A stretch of 64,000 nt of DNA, from positions 1,790,820-1,854,819 of the forward strand of contig JARCOQ010000025.1 in the NCBI GenBank assembly GCA_029207755.1, written 5' to 3'. The notes under the pieces were generated by a model that ran no database searches, had not been told where the DNA came from, and saw only the letters and a program-made list of their open reading frames with translations. A program made the position numbers and the translations under genes. Origin of the DNA: Chamaea fasciata (Eukaryota; Chordata; Aves; Passeriformes; Sylviidae). Positions 44,945 to 56,100 of the stretch are shown here, piece after piece; the first letter of the stretch is position 1; every line of letters begins with the position of its first letter.

Positions 44945-45085
44945 GCGCCCCAAGCCCCGCCCCCGGGGCCGCCCCGCGCCCTAAGCGCGCCCTCCCATTG
45001 GCCCGCGCCCTCGCGCTGCCGAGCTCCCATTGGCCGCCCCCCGCGAGCTCCGCGGGCCCGTGGGCGGAAGCGGCGCTACGGCGGC
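44945..45085 (+). promoter_or_regulatory. ELK4: ELK4 promoter (CpG island, CCAAT pair, ETS core)
   Basis: Sp1-type ccccgccccc lies near 44955. Inverted CCAAT boxes (ATTGG) lie at 44997-45001 and 45029-45033, 32 bp apart. A GCGGAAGC ETS core lies at about 45064-45071. There is no TATA box. This is the classic composition of a housekeeping-type promoter, and a donor follows within 200 bp. Confidence 0.6.
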
Positions 45086-45255
45086 CGCCGAGGGTCCCCG
45101 CGCGCGCGCGCCCCCGGCCGTGTGTTAGGCGGCCGCCCCGTTCCGCCCGCCCGGGATGCGGCCCCGGCGCCCGGGCCGGGCATGAGGGACGGCGGGGGCG
45201 CCGCGTCCAGCACCGGCACCCGACCGCGCCCGGGCACCGGCGGGGCTCCTCCTCG
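45080..45255 (+). other. ELK4: ELK4 non-coding exon 1 (approximate start)
   Basis: GC-rich sequence ends in 'tcctcctcg|gtgagc', a good donor at 45256. ELK4 in human has a non-coding first exon, and the next exon in this window starts 9 bp before the ATG, so an upstream non-coding exon is required. The 5' edge is a guess. Confidence 0.5.
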
Positions 45256-45389
45256 GTGAGCGGGGGCGGAGGGCTGGCGGGGGAAGCGGCGGGCGAGGCC
45301 TCGGGGCTGAGGGGCCGGGGCTGAGGGGCCGCGGTTGGGTCGCCGGGTTCGGGGCCGGGGCGATCCTGGAGGGGCTTTGGCTCCAGCGG

Positions 45390-45960
45390 TTGTTTGGATC
45401 CGGAGGTTGGCGGGATCCGGGGATCGCTTGAGGGGATCCGGGAGGGTTTTGGAGTCCAGGAGTTGGTTCTTTGGAGGCAGGGATTGCTTGGTGAAAGCGA
45501 GGAAATTCAATGGGTCCAGGAATTGGTTCTTTGGAGCCGGAGGTTGGCGGGATCCGGGGATTGCTTGGTGAAATCCTGGAGGTTTTTTGGGTCCGGGGCT
45601 TGGTTGTTTGGATCCAGGGATTGTTTGGTGGGATCCAGGAAATTCAATGGGTCCAGGAATTGGTTGTTTGCATCCAGGGGTTGTTTGGATCCAGGGACTG
45701 CTTGGTGAAATCCTGGAGGCTTTTTGGGTCCAGGAATTGCTTGTTTGGGTCCAAGGGTTGTTTGGCTTGCTTGGTGGGATCCAGGAGATTTTTGGGTCCA
45801 GAGATCACTTGGATCCGGGGGTTACTCGGTGGGATGGGGGGAATCTTTGGCTCCAGGAATTGTTGGGTGACATCCAGGAGGTTTTTGGGGTGCGGGGCTT
45901 TGTTGGCTGAGCCCAGCAGTTGTTTGGATCCAGGCTTTGGTTATTTGGCTCCAAGGGCTG
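45390..45960. repeat. Degenerate minisatellite at the start of ELK4 intron 1
   Basis: Units of about 35-60 bp mix 'ggttctttgga', 'ccaggaattggttgtttgg', 'gatccggggattgcttggtg' and 'aaatcctggaggtttttt'. The array begins about 135 bp after the exon 1 donor. Confidence 0.85.
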
Positions 45961-48308
45961 GTTCCATCCAATCCCTGCTGGGTTTTTTTTTTAATTTTAA
46001 TTCTTCACTCCACCACTATTATTTTATTTTATTTTATTTTATTTTTTTCTCATCCTCCCCTGTCTGAACTGGGCGGATTCCTGCCCACATCAATCGGGGG
46101 GGAGGCGGAGGGGAAAGTATGCAAATCCTGCAAATCCTGCTTTTTATTTGCCGCTCACTCCTCCAAACACACACATCCCGTACCTGTGTGCCACCTCCAT
46201 CCCCAAAAAATCCCCACCAGGGCTGGACAACATCCAAAATTTTTTTTTTTAAGGAGCAGCTGCTGAGAAAGGCAAAGGGTTTGTTGGTTTTTTTTTTTAG
46301 GAGGTTTTTAGGGTTTCTGCTCACCCCATCCGTGCCGGGTGCGTGATTTCGCTCGGGGCTGTTTATTTTTATTTTTAGGGTCTGGGCTCCTGTTTGCAGG
46401 GAATAGTTGTTCCATCGCCATGGCAACGGCGCTGAGTGTACCACAAACATGTTCAAGGGGAGCTTTTCCAGCTGAAATCAAGACTTCCTCGCCACCAGGC
46501 AGGGAAAAAAAAAAAAAATCCCAAACCTGTTTTTGGTTTGGTTTTTTTTTGGTTTTTATTTTTTTTTTTCTGGGGGGGGGAGGTTTTATTCCATCGCTCT
46601 GAGCTGGGGGATGCTTTTTTTCCCTTCCAGCAGAGGGATTTGTGCGATTTAATCTGTTGGTAAACACTGCCCTCAGCCCGGCTGAGGAGGAGGAAATCGC
46701 TGTGATCTCCTTAGGAGCTTCCAGGAAATCAGAGTTTTTATGGAACAGGGTCACAAACTCGTCAAAGGACTTTTGGTTTGGGAGGTTTCCCGTCCCCTCT
46801 GTGTGTCCTAAACCTTCCCTGGGCTCTTGTGGCCGAAAGAAAAAGGGAGGAAAAGGATTAAAAAGAAGAGAGGAAGAGGAAAAAAAAAAAAGAGGGAAGG
46901 GATAATGCTGATCCAGGTGTGGGAAATCAGGGAAACTAATCCGTAATCAGGGTTGGGGTGTCAGTCCTCCCCAGGCAGGGGTGGAGGAGCTGCAGGAATG
47001 ACCCAGAGTGGGCTTTAAAATCCCATTTCTCCCCGTTTTCCGTCAGGTTTGACATTAAAAGTCGTGTGTGATAATCAAAAAACGGTGTTTGATAACAAAA
47101 GGGGGCCCTTTGTGTCTGTGTCAGGGTTCAAATATCCCCCAAAAAGCCGCTTGGCTCATCCCTGCCTCAACCTGAGGCTGCAGCCCATGGAAATCCTGAT
47201 GTCATTGTTGTCCTTCATGGTTTGTTCCCGATCTTGGCCACAAAACACTGAGGGAAAAAAAACCTGGAAAATGCAAAGAAAAAAGGAAATATTTCTTTCT
47301 CAGGGCTTAAGAAGCTGAAACAGTTGGTTCCTAACCCCCCCTAAATATTTGCTAAAACACCTTAATTTCATCTCAAGCGGCTTGATTTTTGAGCCAGGGA
47401 GAGAAAATTTGTTGCAACATTTGTTTTGAGTTTAAATTCAAAAAAAAAAAAAAAAAGAGAGAGGCTTGGAGTGGGATTAGGCAATGAAAACTCTGGAGCA
47501 GCTTCTTATCCTGAGGACATCCTTCAGCATTTCCTCGCAGGGAACTTCCTGCCTCGAGAACCACGGCTGCTCCTTCACAACAACCCGACTTTCCTGCCCG
47601 AGCCAAGGGGGAAAACGAGGATTTATCGGAGTTTGGGACGCTTTTTCCTCATTTCCCCCTGATTTTAGGGCGTTGTTAAAGAAGATATAATTTGATGACT
47701 GCCTGGAAAGGTGCCAGGAGTTGGGACGGTTGGGGTTTTTTGAAGGGAGGTTTAGAATTCTGAATCTTTAGTTTGAATTCTTTTATTTCGCACACGTGAG
47801 AGGTTTTAACGTGGCGTTTCACCTGGAAAAGGACTCAGTTCCCTGCTGTGCTCCCCACGACATCAGCTTTTGGACAGTAGGTTTGTGGATTTTTGGGGTG
47901 GTTTTTTTTTTTTTTGACAGCAGACTCTTTCTAACATTAATCAAAATTGATAAAATCCTAAAAGCGGCAGTTCAGGTGAGTCAGAGCCCCGGGAGCTGGA
48001 AAAGCTTTTAGGAGAGGTTTATTAGGAATGGGATATTGCTGATGAAACTGTTGCTTGGTTTTATTTTGATAACCGCTTAATTGGATATTTCATCACCTGC
48101 CACTACAACAAAAGGGATGGGGGAACCATTTAATTATTCATTTATTTAATTGGACAATTTTCGAGGTTTCCAGCGTGGACTTGAGCCCGTGACCTCCAAA
48201 AGTCTCCTTCACCCAACCCGTGTTTGTTTTCCTGGAACAGCCTCGTGTCCACAGCAGTGTTGCACAACAGGGCAGGAATTATTCTTGTCTGCAGGATTCC
48301 TCCTGCTC

Positions 48309-48560
48309 ACACACCGTGAACTTCCCAAAGTGCTGGAAAAATCCCCGGGAATGGCTTTGGGAAGCGGAGGCTGAGCAGCTCGGAGCTGCCATCACACACC
48401 CTGAACTTCCCAAAGTCCCAAAAATCCCCGGGAATGGCTTTGGGAAGCGGAGGCTGAGCAGCTCCGAGCTCATTGCTCCAATCACACACCTTGGCCCTTC
48501 CCAAAGTGCTGGAAAAATCCTGGGAATGGCTTTGGGAAGCGGAGGCTGAGCGGCTCAGAG
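48309..48560. repeat. Triplicated 83-92-bp unit
   Basis: 'atggctttgggaagcggagg' starts at 48351, 48434 and 48526. Each is preceded by 'acttcccaaagt' and 'aaaatcc(c/t)(c/g)ggga' and followed by 'ctgagc(a/g)gctc'. Confidence 0.92.
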
Positions 48561-50980
48561 CCAGCTCCTCTCCCCTGGAATTTCCTGCGATTGAAGCCTG
48601 GATTTGCTCACCTGCACCCTGAGCTTTCCCCAGACCTGTTGCTGCTTTTATTTCAATTTCAGTTTTGATTTTAGGGGCTGGGAGCTGTTTCGGTGTCTCC
48701 CTGAGTTTCCTCTGCTGCTCCCCAGGTGACTTTTTTGGGGACAGCTGTCACCCTGCTGCTCCAGCCGTGCTGGGGGTGGTTTTCTGTGTGTGCCTGTGAC
48801 ATCCTTCCTTTCCTCTGGCCCTTTGTTCCTCTCTGGGGGCCCGACGGGGCTTTTTTTTTATTCAGCCCATCTGCAGAAATCATCAGGCTGCAGATGCTCC
48901 AGCAGAGGCTGCTGCCACGAATGGAGGTGAAAGATTATTGGGGATTATTCAGTGTTGAGTCAAAGCACAGGAAATCTGCCGGGAGACCTCGAAGGAGGGG
49001 GTTAGGACAGGCCTAACCCCCCTTAATCCTGTCTTTGCTCCCTCCCCAGGGCGTGCAGAGGGATCCTTTTAGAGGACAGAGGGTGAACATTTGGATTTGG
49101 CCTCTGTGCTGCCCACGGGGGCGATTGTGCCGCTTCCTGAACTCCTGCGTGCCAGCCCTGCTTCCTCCCTCACATTCCCAGGAAAAGCCAGACCCCTGTA
49201 ACCCCAGGGACCACACAGAGGAGAAGTCAGGGGAAGAGGCAGATCCCAAATCCTGGGCTTTGTGGATGAAGTGAAGGCTTTGCAGGCTGCAGGAGCAGGC
49301 TCGGGTTTGCAGCTCCTGCTGAACTCCCAGGGTCACCCGTAGGCGTCGGGGAAGATCTCGAGACAATAATAGTGCTCTATTTTAGCTCCCTCCTTACAAA
49401 GCTCAGCTGCCCTCTGCCTCTAGAAACTATTTTTTCCCTCCTGCTCACATGGTTGCAGGAAGGGAAAGAAAGGCTGTTGCTTCTCCTCCTCGTCCCCTTT
49501 CCCAGTTTTTCCTTTTCCTTTCTCCACAGACTCCTAGGAGGGAAAAGAAACCCTCACCGAAGGATGTTTTGCTGTGATTATTTGTGATTATTGGTGTGTT
49601 CATCCTGCAGGGAAAGCAGTTGTTGGGCTTAGGAGGGTTTTTGTGCTGTGGAGAGCTGTGAGAGGAGGAGAGTGGGGCCTTTGGAGGAGATTTAAGAAGC
49701 TGAAATGCTGCCCCAGCTGCTGGAGGAGGAAAAACCTTCTCCCCACGTTTGGTGGTGCTCAGACAAAGAAGTGCTCAGCTCACCTGTGCTGGTTTGAATT
49801 TTACATCTTGTGTGATGGATTTTTTATATATTCTGCTTTTTCCTGGAGGAACAAGAGGTGATTTTCTGTTCTTGTGCTGGATCAGAGCAGGTTTTGTACT
49901 AAAGTTAAATGAGACACGGCATTGTCTCCCGATACACATTGGATTTTCCCAGGTAACAGCTCCCTCCTGGACTCTGAGGGGGCAAAAACCCACCTGTGAC
50001 CCTTTTGCTTTGACCAAGGTTGTTTTCTGGCCTTCCCTTTGGATATAATCTCCATTAAAAACTCCACATCCCCCGTTTCTTTGAGGTTTCCCTGAGGCCG
50101 CGCTGCAGGATCTCCGTCGTTCCGTGCAGGTGAAGCAGTGAACATTTAATAAAGAGGAACTTTCGTTCTGTTTCACGCGGTAAAACCCATCCATGACCAA
50201 CTGCAGAGTACTCTCTGCTCCTGTTCTCTGCCAGCCAGGGACTCAGCGAGGCCTTTTCCACCTTTTCATGTTCCTTAGACGAGACTTTCCCAAGCTGGGG
50301 CCGTGCCGCGTGTCCTCCCAGTGATGGACAGAATCGTGACACGCCTGAAGCTGCAAATGCCAGAAACATCAGCAGGAACTTGATCAGAATTACACTCCAG
50401 GACAGTCTGTAACTCTGCCGCTGGCTGAGGATCCTCCCAGCTGCAGAGCTGCAGGATCTGAGCAGCGTGAACTCTTTAACTTTGGTAAACGCTCCTCAGA
50501 GCCGCTTAGCTCATCTCTCTGGGAAAGGTGGTTTGTTTTTCCTGTTTGCTTTTTAATATCTAATATTTGTTTTTTAATAGCTAGTGTTTGTTTTTTAGTA
50601 TCTAGTATTTTCCATCGTTTTGGCCACTCCGTGTGTGCTGTTTTACGGAACTTTGTGGTGCTCTGTGCATCTCCAGCTGGATCCCAGATCAGGGCAGCAA
50701 ATCTTAGCTTGGGATTAACAGCGAGGTGGGACTTCCTAAAGGGAAAAGCAGCTTTATAAAATAGCACCGCTTCAATTCTGGGATGGGAGCTGCGTGGATT
50801 TTTAGCAGGAGGGGTAGGGAAAAAGGAAAAAAAAAAAACCACCCCAAAAAAAGCCTTTGCCACTGTGAAATCCTGTTGCTAATCTGATTTCCACGTTGCA
50901 TCAGTTTGGTGCAGTGCTCCCGGAGCGCTGGAGATGAGCGCAGCGTGGGAATAATCACTCAGCTCCCTTTCCCTGCTCCC

Positions 50981-51004
50981 TCTCTCTCTCTCTCTCTCTC
51001 TCTC
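50981..51004. repeat. (TC)12 microsatellite
   Basis: Twelve perfect TC units in ELK4 intron 1. Confidence 0.97.
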
Positions 51005-52604
51005 AGCACATCTCCCTGCTCCTCCTGACAGCTCTGCTGGGTGGCAGAACCGAGTCCTCGTGCTCTCCACGCCGCCACGTGTGGCTGCATCATCCCCCCG
51101 TGGATAACTGCGGCCACAAATCTGGGGCCTTGGGGGATAAATGGCTGCGCCAGGAGGTCCTGGAGGGGTTTTAGGGTGTTTTTTCTGGTCCCTAAATCCC
51201 GCGTGGATCGTCTGGCGTGGCACAGAGCAGCGTGGGGAAGAGTCTGGAAGCGCAGCCTCCAGTTTCTTCGAGCGCCCGAGCAATTAATTTGGGCAAGCAG
51301 GGAGTTGTACGTGTGTGCAGTAATTAACAGGGAAAGCACCTGGGGCCAGCCTAACCGGGGGGTGTGGGTGTCCTTCCCGGGGAGATTGTCCCGGGTAATT
51401 GCAGCAATTTACCTGGCTGGATCAGTGTCACAGCAGCTTGTGTGCCACGAGGCAGGGATTCTGCACAAGGGCTGGAAAAGCCCAAAAATGCACCTGCCCT
51501 TAGGGGCACCTCGTTTCCCCAGAGCCCTGTGGGAGCTGTCAGCTCTAATCCTGTCCCTGAGTGCTCAGCCTCTCCTCTGGACACTGTTCCCTTCCTTATA
51601 TAGGGCTGGCTAAGTGCTGGGCACTAATGAGATTGGAATAAAAGGCTTTGGGAGCAAAGATGAGCTGGCAGCCCCGGCTGGATCTCAGGACTGCAACCAA
51701 CACCAGCCTGGCCCTGCTGCCCCAGCCTGGGCTTGGTGCCTTTGCCTCGGGGCTTGGCAATGGCATTTCAATATCAAAATCATCCGCGTGGAGGCCCTGG
51801 ACCCCCTGTACTTCGGGGGGAGAATACGGTGGTTATGTACATCCAGATATTTTTAGTGTTGTTCGCTATCCCAGAGCATTTTCCCTCTGTTGTTATTTCA
51901 CTGGAAGAAGTTTAAGCTGCATTAATTAAACAGCTCTCTTAGTTCTGGGCTAAGAGAATCTACAGGAGATGCTGAATTAATGTTTTGTCTGCTTTGATTC
52001 ACGCTGTGTCTTTATCCAGAGTGAAGGGTGTTCTGCTTTAAAAAAAAAAAAAAAAAATTATGCTTGAAAATATTTATGGTGCAGTCAGATATGGTCAAGG
52101 TAAAATGTTTTCTCTCCGCCTGGGCTGTCCTTGGTGGATTTATGCATCAACAGCTTCAGAGCAGGAATCAGCTGGCAGATGTCAGTCCTAGAAAGTCCCA
52201 GCCTAAATCATTGACGTGGGTAAGACGTGGAAGGAATTAAGAGCTGAGCAAAGGCAGTGTTTGGAAGAATTTTAATTTAGTTTTGTGTTTACTCTCATTT
52301 TAAAAAAAAACCCAACAGGGGTGATACCTGGAAAGGTTTGAAGGAGAGACTGGGGTGATTGAGAGGGCTGCTGGCAAAGGGGCAGGGATGGAAACTGAGG
52401 GGAAATCGAGTTGTTTTTGCTCGGGAGCTTTGCAGTTCGTGCTTGTGCAGCGTTCCCTCCGAGGTGGGAGCAGGTGTGGGAGGGAGGAGTGAGGGGGATG
52501 GTCTGATCCCTACCTGGCTGTACCTGAGCTGTCCCTCACGGAGCAGCACACGCCAGAGTGGGTGAACATGGAACAACTTGGAAACGTTTTTTTCTTTTAT
52601 TTTT

Positions 52605-52626
52605 GGGGGGGGGGTGGGGGGGGGGG
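52605..52626 (+). repeat. G10-T-G11 run
   Basis: Two long G tracts separated by one T, 270 bp before ELK4 coding exon 1. It can form a G-quadruplex in DNA or, being on the coding strand, in pre-mRNA. Confidence 0.95.
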
Positions 52627-52906
52627 TAGTGACTCACTGCAACTTACCCAAAGTGACCTGATTTAGTTAAATGAGGCTAAATATAACCCATGTGAAAAGT
52701 ACTGACATGTGGGAGGAGACGCCGGAGTTGGCACTCAGCCCCTCAGTTCTGCAGGGAACATCTTTCACGACTGGTGACTAATAATTTTTTTACTCTTGCT
52801 GGCTTTGGAAATAACAATCCCTGCTCCCATTTCCCCCCCCTTTGTATGGAGGGAGAAGGGAAATGCTCGGGGCTTAACCTGCCTTTGTGAATTGCAGCTC
52901 TCTGCT

Positions 52907-53113
52907 ATGGACAGTGCCATCACCCTGTGGCAGTTCCTCCTCCAGCTGCTCCAAGAGCCCCAGAACAAGAATATCATCTGCTGGACCTCCAACGACGGCG
53001 AATTCAAGCTGCTGCAGGCAGAGGAGGTGGCCAGGCTCTGGGGGATCCGCAAGAACAAGCCCAGCATGAACTATGATAAACTCAGCCGGGCGTTGCGCTA
53101 CTACTACGTGAAG
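52907..53113 (+). CDS. ELK4: ELK4 coding exon 1
   Basis: Acceptor 'gtgaattgcag' ends at 52897 and the ATG is 9 bp in (MDSAITLWQ, as in human). The exon encodes residues 1-69 and ends RYYYVK, followed by donor gtaggg. Confidence 0.96.
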
Positions 53114-56100
53114 GTAGGGTGGAAATCCTGCTCCAATCCTCATCCCTCTTAGCTCAGGAGGCTTTTGTTTCCTGCTGCTTTTCCCTCCTCCATCCAGGGG
53201 AGGGGTGGCACTGCTGTGTCTCTGCCAGGTGGAGGGAAGTCGGGGCTGCTTTGTTTAAAGGTGTTGGTTTGGTTTTTGGATTTCGTTTCCTCCTCGCCGG
53301 TTGTTTTGGGAGGTTCTGGTGGCTTTGGGCAAAGTCTTTGTGTCTTTGCTAATACAAATTAGATCTTAATTCCAAAAATACTCACCCTTGCAAGGGTTAG
53401 AATCCAGGTAAAGCACTGGGAGAGGATGGTGGTGGAGAGCGTGGATATTGCACCACTCCCAGATCTTTTTGCACCTTTCTCTTTATGTTTATTCCCCTCA
53501 AAATAAACATTTTTCAGCCCAATTTTTTAAAAAAATTATTTTCTCTGCGCATTCAGACTTTCGCCTTCAGTTTGACCACTTTTTTCAGCCCAGCAGAGTA
53601 AGAAGCTTTTGTTTATCCAACACCTTCGAGTCTCACCTTTGTTTCCCTTTATCCCACGGCTGCTCCTGTGTGAGCAGAGCAGACAAAAATAACCCCCAGT
53701 TCCTGAGGAGCCTCAGCCTGGAGCAGGTGGGAGGCTCCTGGTGTTCATTCCTGGGTGGCACAAATCTGCCTGGGCGCTGAGAGATCTCAGCAGCAATCGG
53801 GGGGATGATAAATAAGGATAATCCCAAATCCAGAGCGTGCGTGGCGTTTTCGCTGAGGAGCAGAACAAGTTTGACAGATGCTGCTGTGTGGTATTGAAAT
53901 AACTGATTAGCCTGCGTTCTGCTGACGAGTTCAGCTGCTTATTTTCCTTCATTACCACCTTATTAAGGATAAAGGTGGTTTGATTTGAAGTACAAGCTCT
54001 CCATTCTGCGGTCCTGAAGAAACCCTGTAGCAACCCTATTAAATTACCTGAAATGTACCCAGCTCGGTGATCCTTGATGGGAGTAATGGGCATGTTTTTG
54101 TTGAACTGAAGATGTTCCACAGGATTTCTTGGCAGTTTTCAGGCTGTTTTTAGTGTGTTTAATGTCAGGTTAAGCTCACCTGTTGCAGTGTTTTGTCTGC
54201 CAGCTCCTGGAGCAGAACTGGAACGCTCAGGGTGTTTTTAAAACGGGGGGGAAAAAAAAAAAAAGAGCAACATTCTTTTTTTTTTTTTCTGGCTGAAAGA
54301 TTACAGACTTTAATTCCTCTGCCTATTTTAGGCAGTGTTTGTAGGAAGAAAATTAATCTGAAGAAAGGTCTAAATATACTTTTGTCTCCTTCCCCCCCGC
54401 CCTCCCCCCGCCCAGAATATCATAAAGAAGGTGAACGGGAAGAAGTTTGTGTACAAATTCGTGTCGTACCCGGAGATCCTGAACATGGATCCCCTGGTGG
54501 TGGGACGGATCGAGGGGGACCCCGAAATGCCCGGCTTCGGGGAGGTGCCCAGCGCTCCCAAGGACGCGGAGAGCTGCGGCAAGGAGAAATCCCAGTCCTG
54601 TGCGAAGTCCTCCAGCCGCAACGACTACATCCACTCAGGCCTGTACTCCTCCTTCACCCTCAACTCCCTCAACTCCTCCAGCGTGAAGCTCTTCAGGTCC
54701 ATCAAGATCGAGAACCCGGCCGAGAAGCTGGCGGAGAAGAAACCTCAGGACCCCACCCCTTCCGTCATCAAGTTTGTCACCGTGCCCTCCTCCAAAAAGC
54801 CTCCCTCCGCCCCGCTGGTCTCCACCACTTCTGCGGTGGCTTCTGTCACTTCTGTCACGGCTTCTGCCAGCCCCGCCGTGTCCTCCTCGCTTCCCCTGGG
54901 CTCCGAGGAGACCCTGCAGACCCTGGAGACTCTGGTGCTGCCCAAGCTGACCGTCCCCGAGGCTCCTCCCGCGGCACCGCCTTTGCCAAACCTGAGCACC
55001 AGCTTCGCCCCGACCCCGCCCGTGTCCTCGGTGTCCCCCACGCTGCAGGTGCCCCCCACGCCGCCCTCGCCGCCGCTGAGCTCCAACCCCGACCTGGACA
55101 TTGACACGGACATCGAGTCCGTGGCTTCCCAGCAGCTGGAGCAGGCCCAGGGCCTCCAGCAGCAATCCCCGGAGCCCAAGGAGCAGCAGGATTCGGCCGT
55201 GCTGGAGAAGGAATTCGCCAACCACCTGTCCAGGTCCAAAAAACCCAAAGGGCTGGAGCTGGCTCCCACTCTGGTCATCACAGGCAGCGACCCGAGTCCT
55301 CTGGGGATCCTGAGCCCTTCTCTGCCGACCGCTTCTCTTACTCCAGCACTTTTCTCTCAGGTGACCAGATTCCCTTTCCTTGCTTTCTTTTATGTCTGGT
55401 TTTTTTTTAAGCTAACAATGGTGATGATGTTATGGCTTGAAAACGGCGAGTGGAAAATGAACAGTTCGTTGTGATTTGAAAGTCAGGATGTCACTCCCTG
55501 GTTGGTTTTTTGGGGTTTTTTTTTGTTGTTTTTGTTTTGGTTTGGTTTGGTTTTTGGGGTTTTTTGGTTTGGTTTGGGTTTTTTGTGGTGTTTTTTGTTT
55601 GTCTGTTTTTGTTTTGGTTTTTTTGGGTTTTTTTTTTTGTTTTTTGAGGGGTTTTTTGTTTTTGTTTTGTGGGGTTTTTTTGGTTTGGTTTGGTTTGGGT
55701 TTTTTGTTGTTTTTTTGGGTTTGTTTTTTTTTTTTAATTAATCAAGCACAAGTTTGATTCGCAATTGGTGTCATTTCACCCCAGAGTGTGCCCAGGTGCT
55801 GGGCATGCACACAGGGCTGGGCAGGTGGAGGCAAAACCCAAACCAGCTCCAGCAGGATCTTTGCAGGAACCTCACCAGGGGGACACTGAATTATTCCTAA
55901 ACCCTTCAGCTGGGCCTGAAAAATCCTTCAAAACCCACAGAGGTGTCTGCTCAGCTTTTTTTTTTTACCCACTTATTAGCATTTAGCTAAAGCCAAAGCC
56001 TTGCGAGCGAGCAGCAATAAGAGCAGCTGCTTAATTTGGTTGTTATCTTTGTGTGTGGGAAAGGAAAGCTTTCGTGTCTCCTGGAAAACTTGGAAGAGAA

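Larger units (their letters stand above)
45256..52897 (+). other. ELK4: ELK4 intron 1
   Basis: This 7.6 kb intron carries a minisatellite directly after exon 1, a triplicated 83-92-bp unit, short T/A tracts, a (TC)n run and a long G-run shortly before exon 2. No coding exon was recognised inside. Confidence 0.55.

Noticed and set aside
51594..51604. CArG-like box (ccttatatagg) in ELK4 intron 1
   Set aside because: It has seven A/T bases between CC and GG, not the six required for an SRF site. It is also TATA-like, but no exon follows.
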